From RGIG1934 sp964492545 (lineage in GTDB: Bacteria > Bacillota > Clostridia > Lachnospirales > Lachnospiraceae), in assembly GCA_964492545.1 (NCBI GenBank), contig CAZBKO010000116.1:1-6152 (forward strand): a stretch of DNA of 6,152 nucleotides, read 5' to 3'. The notes under the pieces are model-generated. The model made no database searches, was not told the origin of the DNA, and saw nothing but the letters and a program-made list of their open reading frames with translations. Within the stretch, counting starts at the first letter, position 1; each line of letters starts with the position of its first letter. Positions 1 to 5,822 of the stretch are shown in pieces. The translations under genes and the position numbers were made by a program.

Positions 1-830
1 TCATAAACACCACGTGACTTCATACCAACAACACGATTTTCAACGATATCTACAATACCAATACCATGCTTTCCACCAAGAACATTGAGCTTTCTGATAA
101 TATCAGCAACCTTCATCTTCTCGCCATTAACGCTTGTAGGAACACCCTTTTCAAAAGTCATTGTAACATATTCAGCTTCATCCGGAGCTTTTTCAGGCGA
201 AACACCAAGTACTAATAAATGTTCATAGTTAGGTTCGTTGGCTGGATCTTCGAGTTCAAGACCTTCATGACTGATGTGCCATAGATTACGATCACGGCTG
301 TAGCTTGAATCAGCTGCAAATGGAAGATCAATTCCATGTGCCTTGCAGTAATCAATTTCATCTTCACGAGACTGCATTGTCCAAACATCTGTCATTCTCC
401 AAGGAGCGATAATCTTAATGTCAGGAGCAAGAGCTTTGATACCGAGCTCAAAACGAATCTGGTCATTACCTTTACCTGTGGCACCATGGCATATAGCAAC
501 GGCACCTTCCTTGCGGGCAATTTCAACAAGACGCTTAGCAATACCTGGTCTTGCCATAGAAGTTCCAAGAAGATACTTATTCTCGTACACAGCACCAGCC
601 TGTACACATGGCATAATGTAATCCTCACAGAATTCATCTGTTATATCTTCTATATATAATTTAGAAGCACCTGAAAGTTTAGCTCTTTCATCAAGACCAT
701 CAAGTTCATTTCCCTGTCCACAATCTATGCAGCAGCAAACTACTTCATAATCAAAATTTTCCTTTAGCCAAGGGATAATTGCGGTAGTATCAAGACCACC
801 TGAGTAAGCAAGTACGACTTTTTCTTTCAT
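1..830 (-). CDS. argG: Argininosuccinate synthase, 3' part missing
   Basis: This cytoplasmic enzyme joins citrulline and aspartate, using ATP, to make argininosuccinate, the penultimate step of arginine synthesis. The reading frame begins at the ATG complementary to 828-830 and stays open to the window edge, giving 276 complete residues of a family usually about 400 long. Visible motifs are the N-type ATP pyrophosphatase P-loop AYSGGLDTT (residues 8-16), SMARPGIAKRLVEIA (about 91-105), the substrate-binding stretch HGATGKGNDQIRFEL (about 115-129) and YSRDRNLWHISHEG (about 177-190). The missing C-terminal third normally forms the oligomerisation helix. A GGAGGT ribosome binding site (complement of 841-846) lies 10 nt before the start and supports it. 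The gene is transcribed away from argJ, from a shared control region with ARG-box-like sites. No frameshift is seen. The identification is secure. Confidence 0.97.
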   Translation of the reverse strand, partial: MKEKVVLAYSGGLDTTAIIPWLKENFDYEVVCCCIDCGQGNELDGLDERAKLSGASKLYIEDITDEFCEDYIMPCVQAGAVYENKYLLGTSMARPGIAKRLVEIARKEGAVAICHGATGKGNDQIRFELGIKALAPDIKIIAPWRMTDVWTMQSREDEIDYCKAHGIDLPFAADSSYSRDRNLWHISHEGLELEDPANEPNYEHLLVLGVSPEKAPDEAEYVTMTFEKGVPTSVNGEKMKVADIIRKLNVLGGKHGIGIVDIVENRVVGMKSRGVY

Positions 831-853
831 AATAAATGTTACCTCCATATGTA

Positions 854-871
854 TATTAATATTTATTCATA
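854..871. promoter_or_regulatory. ARG-box-like ArgR/AhrC operator in the argG leader
   Basis: The core at 856-869 (TTAATATTTATTCA) matches 13 of 14 positions of the ArgR consensus TGAATWWWWATTCA, the best match in the window. It lies between the predicted argG transcription start (about 881) and its ribosome binding site, so bound repressor could block elongation or early initiation. ArgR/AhrC binding to such boxes in arginine promoters is established for Bacillus and other bacteria; binding here is inferred. AT-rich background raises the chance of coincidence. Confidence 0.6.
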
Positions 872-887
872 ACGAATGATTATGATT

Positions 888-916
888 ACTATACACCAGA
901 ATATGCATAAAAGCAA
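888..916 (-). promoter_or_regulatory. Predicted argG sigma-A promoter
   Basis: Read on the minus strand, TTGCTT (916-911) is followed after exactly 17 bp by TATAGT (893-888), with TG directly before the -10. Transcription would start near 881, leaving a leader of about 50 nt that holds an ARG-box-like site and then the GGAGGT ribosome binding site. The spacer contains ATGCAT, as does the spacer of the opposing argJ promoter. It is a good match by eye; the start site is inferred. Confidence 0.6.
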
Positions 917-922
917 GATAAA

Positions 923-940
923 AATGAATAAAATTAAAAA
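923..940. promoter_or_regulatory. Weaker ARG-box-like site between the divergent promoters
   Basis: The core at 925-938 (TGAATAAAATTAAA) has a perfect left half-site but a poor right one, 11 of 14 against TGAATWWWWATTCA. Its centre (931.5) falls on the midpoint between the two opposing promoters, between their -35 elements. Position supports a role as an auxiliary ArgR site; the sequence alone is only moderate evidence in such AT-rich DNA. Confidence 0.35.
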
Positions 941-945
941 AGTAG

Positions 946-974
946 TTGCATAATATGCATAATATATGTATAAT
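946..974 (+). promoter_or_regulatory. Predicted argJBD promoter
   Basis: TTGCAT (946-951) and a perfect TATAAT (969-974) are separated by 17 bp, with TG directly before the -10. Transcription would start near 981, giving a leader of about 98 nt before the argJ start. An ARG-box-like site covers the -10 box. Further TATAAT copies at 1006-1011 and 1025-1030 lack a convincing -35, so this pair is preferred. Confidence 0.6.
948..965. repeat. Two exact 9-bp tandem repeats in the argJ promoter spacer
   Basis: GCATAATAT occurs twice head to tail (948-956 and 957-965). The same stretch can be read as the palindrome TGCATA-A-TATGCA (947-959). A related AATATGCATAA is present at 900-910 and again at 952-962. 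The repeat fills most of the space between the -35 and -10 elements, so a bound protein there would interfere with the promoter. No known regulator is assigned. Confidence 0.6.
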
Positions 975-982
975 TATTCCTG
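965..982. promoter_or_regulatory. ARG-box-like operator over the argJ -10 box
   Basis: The core at 967-980 (TGTATAATTATTCC) matches 12 of 14 positions of TGAATWWWWATTCA. It contains the whole predicted -10 TATAAT and reaches the predicted start point, the classic position for repression by steric exclusion of RNA polymerase. Repression by ArgR/AhrC with arginine as co-repressor is inferred from gene content and motif. Confidence 0.55.
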
Positions 983-1003
983 TGGAATTATTTTAGATAT
1001 GGT

Positions 1004-1030
1004 ATTATAATGGATGAGACTCATTATAAT
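1004..1030 (+). promoter_or_regulatory. AT-rich dyad in the argJ leader
   Basis: ATTATAATG (1004-1012) and CATTATAAT (1022-1030) are perfect 9-bp inverted repeats around a 9-nt centre. A competing inner palindrome ATGAGACTCAT (1014-1024) shares the CAT. Each arm holds ATTATAAT, itself self-complementary, so the arms also form a direct repeat at 19-bp spacing. It could be a weak RNA hairpin or a protein site. There is no U-tract after it, so it does not look like a terminator. Confidence 0.4.
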
Positions 1031-1065
1031 CATATGAAATAGGAAGTAAATATTTATACAGAAAT

Positions 1066-1069
1066 GGAG
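1066..1069 (+). promoter_or_regulatory. Ribosome binding site that sets the argJ start at 1079
   Basis: GGAG at 1066-1069 lies 9 nt before ATG 1079. The earlier in-frame ATG at 1064 overlaps this GGAG, and its own nearest candidate (AGGAAG, 1041-1046) is 17 nt away, too far for normal initiation. The 1079 start also gives the familiar short ArgJ N-terminus leading into NGGITAPKGF. Confidence 0.75.
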
Positions 1070-1078
1070 CGATTATAT

Positions 1079-2311
1079 ATGGTAGAAAAAATTAATGGTG
1101 GTATTACAGCACCAAAGGGATTTAAAGCTACAGGATTAGAAGTTGGAATTAAGACAGGACATGGTGGCAAGAAGGATATGGCGATGGTATTCTGCGAAGA
1201 ACCTTGTAAGGTGGCAGGTACATTTACAACTAACCTTGTTAAGGCCGCACCTGTTAAATTTGATAGAGCAGTGGTTGATAGTGGTAAGGATGTTCATGCA
1301 ATAGTAATTAATAGTGGTGTTGCCAATGCATGTACAGGTGTTGAAGGAATGAAATATTGTTCAGATATAGCAGAAGAAACAGCAAAGGCAATGAACATTT
1401 CAGCAGATGGAGTTTTGGTTGCTTCAACAGGTGTAATAGGAAAACAGCTTCCAATGGATAAGATTAAGAAAGGTATTAATCTTATGGCACCACTAGTTGG
1501 TGAGTCAGATGAAGATGCTGCACTTGCAGCAGAAGCTATTATGACAACTGACACGCATAGTAAACAGATTGCCCTTAAGACAACAATCGGTGGAAAGACA
1601 GTTACATTTGGTGGTATGTGCAAGGGTTCAGGAATGATTCATATTAATATGTGTACAATGCTGGGATTCATCACCACTGATGCAGCTATTTCAAAGGAAA
1701 TGCTTCAGAAAGCACTCAGTGACAATATAGTGGATACATTTAATATGGTATCAGTTGACGGAGATACATCGACAAATGATACAGTATTACTTCTAGCTAA
1801 CGGATTAGCCGGAAATGCAGAAATAACCGAAGAAAATGAGGATTATACAGCATTTGTTGAGGCACTTAATACAATTAATACATATTTATCAAAACAGATA
1901 GCTGGAGATGGAGAAGGCTGTACAGCATTATTTGAGGTTAAGGTAATCAATGCAGCAACTAAGGAAGAAGCTATAACAATAAGCAAATCAATAGTTACCT
2001 CTTCATTGACAAAGGCAGCAATATTTGGACATGATGCTAACTGGGGAAGAATACTTTGCGCAATGGGATATTCAGGCGCAACATTTGATCCGGAAGTAAT
2101 AGATATTTATTTTGAAAGTGCAGCCGGAAAGCTTAAGATAGTTGAAGATGGAGTTGCTACAGATTACAGTGAAGAGCTTGCAACTAAGATTTTATCAGAG
2201 CAGGCTGTAACAGCAATTGCAGATATTAAGCAGGGTGACGCACAGGCAACTGCATGGGGCTGTGATCTTACATATGAATATGTAAAGATTAACGCAGACT
2301 ACCGTTCATAA
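1079..2311 (+). CDS. argJ: Bifunctional ornithine acetyltransferase / N-acetylglutamate synthase
   Basis: ArgJ transfers the acetyl group from N2-acetylornithine to glutamate, recycling acetyl in the cyclic arginine pathway; many members also make N-acetylglutamate from acetyl-CoA. The protein has 410 residues, normal for the family. Visible are GGITAPKGF near the N-terminus, NSGVANACTG (about 78-87), the oxyanion-hole motif STGVIG (about 116-121), the self-cleavage region KGSGMIHINMCTMLGFITTDA (182-202, with Thr193 as the expected nucleophile) and the C-terminus INADYRS. ArgJ cleaves itself just before that threonine to give alpha and beta subunits. Most homologues have Ala-Thr there (PxMAT); here it is Cys-Thr (INMCT). 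Whether the enzyme is mono- or bifunctional cannot be read from sequence. It is first in argJBD, 28 bp before argB, behind a probable ArgR-controlled promoter. Confidence 0.96.
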   Translation: MVEKINGGITAPKGFKATGLEVGIKTGHGGKKDMAMVFCEEPCKVAGTFTTNLVKAAPVKFDRAVVDSGKDVHAIVINSGVANACTGVEGMKYCSDIAEETAKAMNISADGVLVASTGVIGKQLPMDKIKKGINLMAPLVGESDEDAALAAEAIMTTDTHSKQIALKTTIGGKTVTFGGMCKGSGMIHINMCTMLGFITTDAAISKEMLQKALSDNIVDTFNMVSVDGDTSTNDTVLLLANGLAGNAEITEENEDYTAFVEALNTINTYLSKQIAGDGEGCTALFEVKVINAATKEEAITISKSIVTSSLTKAAIFGHDANWGRILCAMGYSGATFDPEVIDIYFESAAGKLKIVEDGVATDYSEELATKILSEQAVTAIADIKQGDAQATAWGCDLTYEYVKINADYRS

Positions 2312-2339
2312 GTATAGGCGAAAGGGAAAGGAAACAGAC

Positions 2340-3236
2340 ATGGAAAAAGAAATGGAACAGCTATTAGACAAAGCAAACGTGCTTATTGAAGCATTACCTT
2401 ATATACAGAGATTTAATAGAAAAATTATCGTTGTTAAGTATGGTGGAAGTGCCATGATAGATGAAGAGCTTAAAAAGAGAGTTATTCAGGATGTTACTTT
2501 ACTTAAGCTTGTTGGATTTAAGCCAATTATAGTACATGGTGGTGGAAAGGAAATCAGCTCATGGGTTAGCAAGGTTGGAATGGAGCCTAAATTCATCAAT
2601 GGTCTTCGTGTAACGGATGAGCCAACTATGGAAATTGCTGAAATGGTGCTTAACAGAGTTGGAAAGTCACTTGTGAAGATGGTTCAGGAGCTGGGTGTAA
2701 ATGCCATAGGAATCAGCGGTAAGGATGGTGGACTTCTCAAGGTTGATAAGAAGCTTGCAGGCGGTGAGGATGTAGGATATGTAGGTGAGGTTAAGGAGGT
2801 TAATGCAGAAATATTATTTGATCTTCTTGAAAAGGACTATCTTCCAATTATATGTCCAATTGGTCTTGATGATGAATATAACACATACAATATCAATGCT
2901 GATGATGCAGCTTGTGCAATTGCTAAAGCAGTAAATGCAGAGAAATTAGCATTTTTAACAGATATAGAGGGTGTTTATAAGGATCCAAATGATAAATCAT
3001 CATTAATATCTGAATTGTTTGTATCAGAGGCTAAGGAATTGTTGAAGAGTGGAAATATAGGTGGCGGAATGCTTCCAAAGCTTAATAACTGCATAGATGC
3101 CATAGAGAATGGTGTTTCAAGAGTACATATTCTTGATGGACGTATTCCACATTGTCTTCTTCTTGAAATATTTACTAATAAAGGTATTGGTACGGCTATT
3201 CTTGATGAAGAAGAAAACAGATTTTACGAAAAATAG
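2340..3236 (+). CDS. argB: Acetylglutamate kinase, probably arginine-sensitive
   Basis: ArgB phosphorylates N-acetylglutamate with ATP in the cytoplasm, the second step of arginine synthesis. The 298 residues show the amino acid kinase fold: VVKYGGSAM with Lys33, the glycine-rich IIVHGGGKEI (63-72), the substrate-binding GLRVTD with Arg90, NINADDAA (184-191), FLTDIEGVYKD (205-215) and GGMLPKLNN with Lys247. An N-terminal helix of about 25 residues precedes the first strand, and GIGTAI (282-287) lies near the C-terminus. Both are features of hexameric, arginine-inhibited kinases, whereas the insensitive E. coli enzyme (about 258 residues) lacks the extension. Arginine feedback is thus inferred, and fits a cyclic ArgJ pathway in which this kinase is the usual control point. 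AAAGGA at 2327-2332, 7 nt upstream, supports the start. argD follows after 20 bp. Confidence 0.97.
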   Translation: MEKEMEQLLDKANVLIEALPYIQRFNRKIIVVKYGGSAMIDEELKKRVIQDVTLLKLVGFKPIIVHGGGKEISSWVSKVGMEPKFINGLRVTDEPTMEIAEMVLNRVGKSLVKMVQELGVNAIGISGKDGGLLKVDKKLAGGEDVGYVGEVKEVNAEILFDLLEKDYLPIICPIGLDDEYNTYNINADDAACAIAKAVNAEKLAFLTDIEGVYKDPNDKSSLISELFVSEAKELLKSGNIGGGMLPKLNNCIDAIENGVSRVHILDGRIPHCLLLEIFTNKGIGTAILDEEENRFYEK

Positions 3237-3256
3237 TTAGAAGAGAGGAATTGATT

Positions 3257-4450
3257 ATGGACGCACAACAGTACATGGAAACAGCAGACAAGGTTCTGCT
3301 TCATACATATAATCGTTACAAAATAGTTATTGAAAAAGGTGATGGCGTATATTTGTACGATGTCAACGGAAAGAAATATCTTGATATGGCAGCAGGTATA
3401 GCGGTATTTGCTCTTGGCTATAACAATAAGGAATATAATGATGCACTAAAAGGTCAGATAGATAAGATTCTTCATACTTCTAATCTGTATTATAATGTAC
3501 CGGCAGTGGATGCGGCTGTTAAGGTCACAAAAGCAGCAGGTATGGACAGAGTATTCTTTACAAACAGTGGTGCAGAGGCCATAGAGGGAGCAATCAAGCT
3601 GGCTAGAAAATATGCATTTGTGAAAGATGGCAGACAGGACCATGAAATTATAGCCATGAAACATTCTTTTCATGGTAGAACAATGGGTGCTTTATCTGTA
3701 ACCGGCAATCCTAAATATCAGGAAGCTTTTGTTCCAATGATTGGAAATATTAAGTTTGCAGATTTTAATGATTTGGAAAGCGTAAAGGCATGTATTACTG
3801 ATAAGACCTGTGCTATTATTTTTGAACCGGTTCAGGGCGAAGGCGGAATTTATCCTGCAACACAGGAATTTATGGACGGTGTCAGAAAATTATGTGATGA
3901 GAAGGATATTCTTTTGATATTTGATGAGGTACAGTGCGGAATGGGAAGAACAGGCACAATGTACGCATGCGAGTCATATGGTGTCAAGCCGGATATTATG
4001 GCAAGTGCCAAGGCACTTGGATGTGGAGTTCCTGTTGGAGCTTTTATGGCAGCTGAAAGAGTGGCACAGGCAATGGTACCTGGTGATCACGGTTCAACAT
4101 ATGGTGGTAATCCATTTGCCACAGCAGCAGTGAGCAAAGTATTTGATTTATTTGAAAGTATGAATATACTTGAAAATGTCAACACTGTATCTAAATATAT
4201 GGAAGAACAGTTTGATAAGCTGGTAGAAGATTATGACATAGTTACTGCCCACAGAGGAAAAGGACTTATGCAGGGATTAGTACTTACGGTGCCGGTAAAT
4301 GATGTGGTTCTTAAGTCTATGGATAAGGGACTTATTGTTATATCAGCAGGCGGAAACGTACTAAGAATTGTACCTCCACTTATTATTTCCAAGGAAAATG
4401 TTGATGAGATGATAACTATTCTCCGTGAAGTATTTGATGAAATGAAATAG
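3257..4450 (+). CDS. argD: Acetylornithine aminotransferase
   Basis: ArgD is a PLP-dependent class III aminotransferase that turns N-acetylglutamate semialdehyde and glutamate into N2-acetylornithine and 2-oxoglutarate. It has 397 residues. Motifs are TNSGAEA (102-108, phosphate contact), HSFHGRTMGALS (136-147), FEPVQGEGG (189-197), FDEVQCGMGRTG (222-233, Asp223 toward the PLP ring nitrogen), the PLP lysine region ASAKALGCGVPVGAF with Lys252, and GSTYGGNP (279-286). The frame opens two codons earlier at a TTG (3251), but the ATG at 3257 has AGAGGA (3244-3249) at a 7-nt distance and is preferred. Such enzymes often also act on succinyldiaminopimelate for lysine synthesis, so a dual role is possible. 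The stop codon overlaps the next gene's ribosome binding site. argC, the step before it, is absent from this cluster. Confidence 0.96.
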   Translation: MDAQQYMETADKVLLHTYNRYKIVIEKGDGVYLYDVNGKKYLDMAAGIAVFALGYNNKEYNDALKGQIDKILHTSNLYYNVPAVDAAVKVTKAAGMDRVFFTNSGAEAIEGAIKLARKYAFVKDGRQDHEIIAMKHSFHGRTMGALSVTGNPKYQEAFVPMIGNIKFADFNDLESVKACITDKTCAIIFEPVQGEGGIYPATQEFMDGVRKLCDEKDILLIFDEVQCGMGRTGTMYACESYGVKPDIMASAKALGCGVPVGAFMAAERVAQAMVPGDHGSTYGGNPFATAAVSKVFDLFESMNILENVNTVSKYMEEQFDKLVEDYDIVTAHRGKGLMQGLVLTVPVNDVVLKSMDKGLIVISAGGNVLRIVPPLIISKENVDEMITILREVFDEMK

Positions 4451-4453
4451 GAG
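4449..4453 (+). promoter_or_regulatory. Ribosome binding site overlapping the argD stop codon
   Basis: AGGAG at 4449-4453 shares its first two bases with the argD stop TAG (4448-4450) and lies 10 nt before the ATG at 4464. A second purine run, GAAGG (4455-4459), is only 4 nt from the start. This packing argues that the downstream gene is read from the arg transcript and may be translationally coupled to argD. Confidence 0.65.
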
Positions 4454-4463
4454 TGAAGGCGTT

Positions 4464-5735
4464 ATGAAAAGAAAAGAACATCAGGAGTATATGTTAAGTG
4501 TTATTATAAGTGTTGCTATTATGTCAATATTAGCAACACTTGTTGTGGTTATATCGAGAAACACAAAAAGCAGTGTTGTTGAAGAGACAACTACTCAGGA
4601 GGAAACAATCGCAGAATTACCGGAAACACTTAATCTGTGGTATTATGATTCGGAATTAGAAACATATATGGCACAGCTTGCTAAGGAGTATCAGGATAAA
4701 ACAGGCATCATAGTTAACATTGTTAAGTCATCCTATGATAATTACTTAGAGACAATTAATCAGGCAAATATTAGTGACGAGAATAAACCGGACTTATTTA
4801 TTCTTGGAAGTGAACAGCTTGAGAAGGCATATCTAGGTGGATTAACTCAGGTTAATGATAATACTGAAATGGTGAGTGAAGCCTCATATGCTAAGAATGC
4901 AATTGCAGCAGTTACTTATAATGAAAAGATGGTAGCATATCCATTTTGTTTTGATACATGTTTTATGGTATATAATACAGCTTATACAAAGAAAGCACCA
5001 GCTACCTTTGACGATATTATTGATTACGCAGATAATTTTGATGGAGACAAATACAAGCATGTTAGAAGCATTCTCGAGTGGGATGTTAAGGATATAATGT
5101 ACAATTATGGATTTGTTGGTAATTATCTTGAGTGTGGTGGGGTTAATGGAGACGATGAAAGCTCCTTTGATGTACTTAATGGAAATGCTAAGAATTCTAT
5201 TAAATATTATAAGAAATTAGCTCAGTATTTTTCTCTTGACATTGATAAGATTTACTATGGCAAGGTTGCCAGTGATTTTAAGAAGGGTAATATAGTGTAT
5301 GCACTTGTTAAGATGGATTTCATAAGATATATGGGAAAAAGTACAACTAATTACGATGTATGCTCATTTCCAAATTTGACAGATGAGTTAAAAACATCTT
5401 CGCTTTCCAATAACACAGTAATATGTGTAAGCCCATTTTCAGATTATTCTAAGGATGCCAAGAAGCTGGCAGAGTATATGTCTGTGAAGGATTTCAAAAA
5501 TATTTATAAATATTCAGGAAAGTTAGCTGCAGTAAGACATGAATATGCAGATGATAAGCTGAATAAAGTATATATTGCGTATGAAAAATCAAAGAGCATG
5601 CCAAAGCTTATGAGTACAGCTGACTACAGAACATTACTTCAAAATGCAATGAACAGCTTGTGGCAGGGCGCTGGCATAAATGATACGCTGAAATCGTTAA
5701 ATAATCAGATAGGTAAAAATATTAGTTCAAAATAG
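4464..5735 (+). CDS. Membrane-anchored extracellular solute-binding-like protein
   Basis: The 423-residue protein has a short basic N-terminus (MKRKEHQ), one hydrophobic segment (about 10-30) and a Thr/Glu-rich linker (about 35-50), followed by a domain resembling family 1 ABC-transporter solute-binding proteins. Signs of that family are LNLWYYDSELETYMAQLAKEYQDKTGI (about 56-82), KPDLFILGSEQLEKAYLGGL (about 108-127, the usual place where the protein names a location to be 'known'), YPFCFDTCFMVYNTAYTKKAPATFDDI (about 159-185), and FKKGNIVYALVK (about 272-283). No lipobox cysteine follows the hydrophobic segment, so it is probably held by an uncleaved signal anchor or secreted, unlike typical lipoprotein binders of Gram-positives. 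No permease or ATPase gene is adjacent. It starts 13 bp after argD, so co-transcription is likely, but no arginine function follows from this. Ligand unknown. It ends with tandem in-frame TAG TAG stops. Confidence 0.75.
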   Translation: MKRKEHQEYMLSVIISVAIMSILATLVVVISRNTKSSVVEETTTQEETIAELPETLNLWYYDSELETYMAQLAKEYQDKTGIIVNIVKSSYDNYLETINQANISDENKPDLFILGSEQLEKAYLGGLTQVNDNTEMVSEASYAKNAIAAVTYNEKMVAYPFCFDTCFMVYNTAYTKKAPATFDDIIDYADNFDGDKYKHVRSILEWDVKDIMYNYGFVGNYLECGGVNGDDESSFDVLNGNAKNSIKYYKKLAQYFSLDIDKIYYGKVASDFKKGNIVYALVKMDFIRYMGKSTTNYDVCSFPNLTDELKTSSLSNNTVICVSPFSDYSKDAKKLAEYMSVKDFKNIYKYSGKLAAVRHEYADDKLNKVYIAYEKSKSMPKLMSTADYRTLLQNAMNSLWQGAGINDTLKSLNNQIGKNISSK

Positions 5736-5747
5736 TAGAAAATTAAC

Positions 5748-5776
5748 TTGTATTGTGAGTATATTTTATGTACAAT
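5748..5776 (+). promoter_or_regulatory. Predicted promoter of the comEA-like gene
   Basis: TTGTAT (5748-5753) and TACAAT (5771-5776) are spaced by 17 bp, with TG directly before the -10 as in the two arg promoters. Transcription would begin near 5783, about 40 nt before the start codon. It suggests the last gene can be expressed apart from the arg operon. No rho-independent terminator is visible between 5736 and 5822, so read-through from upstream is also possible. Confidence 0.5.
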
Positions 5777-5796
5777 TAAAATGATGTATTAGGAAT

Positions 5797-5815
5797 TCTC
5801 CCTTAGGCAAGGAGA
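5797..5815 (+). promoter_or_regulatory. Hairpin covering the comEA-like ribosome binding site
   Basis: TCTCCCTT (5797-5804) can pair with AAGGAGA (5809-5815) across the loop AGGC, forming seven base pairs with one bulged C. The downstream arm contains the strong ribosome binding site AAGGAG (5809-5814), 8 nt from ATG 5823. Folding would hide it from the ribosome. No U-run follows, so this is not a terminator. Its regulatory role is inferred. Confidence 0.5.
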
Positions 5816-5822
5816 TGATAAT

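Noticed and set aside
336..659. Open frames on both strands inside argG (also 392-637 minus and 418-621 plus)
   Set aside because: They overlap a complete, well-conserved argG reading frame, have no ribosome binding site and encode low-complexity or unlikely protein; they are shadows.
831..1063. T-box or other riboswitch in the intergenic leader
   Set aside because: The leaders are too short and AT-rich, with no T-box sequence, specifier loop or terminator/antiterminator pair visible.
1064..1078. Earlier ATG start for argJ adding MERLY
   Set aside because: The GGAG needed for the 1079 start lies within this stretch, and no ribosome binding site is at proper distance from 1064.
1294..1623. 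Minus-strand open frame within argJ
   Set aside because: It lies antisense to conserved ArgJ sequence and resembles no known protein; the frame is open because of codon bias on the other strand.
3446..4133. Open frames within argD (3446-3673 minus, 3921-4133 plus)
   Set aside because: They lie over conserved aminotransferase motifs and have no ribosome binding site of their own.
4464..4620. Lipoprotein signal peptide on the solute-binding-like protein
   Set aside because: No cysteine occurs in or just after the hydrophobic segment; the first cysteine is residue 162.
5736..5822. Rho-independent terminator after the binding-protein gene
   Set aside because: The only clear hairpin (5797-5815) lacks a following U-run and covers a ribosome binding site instead.
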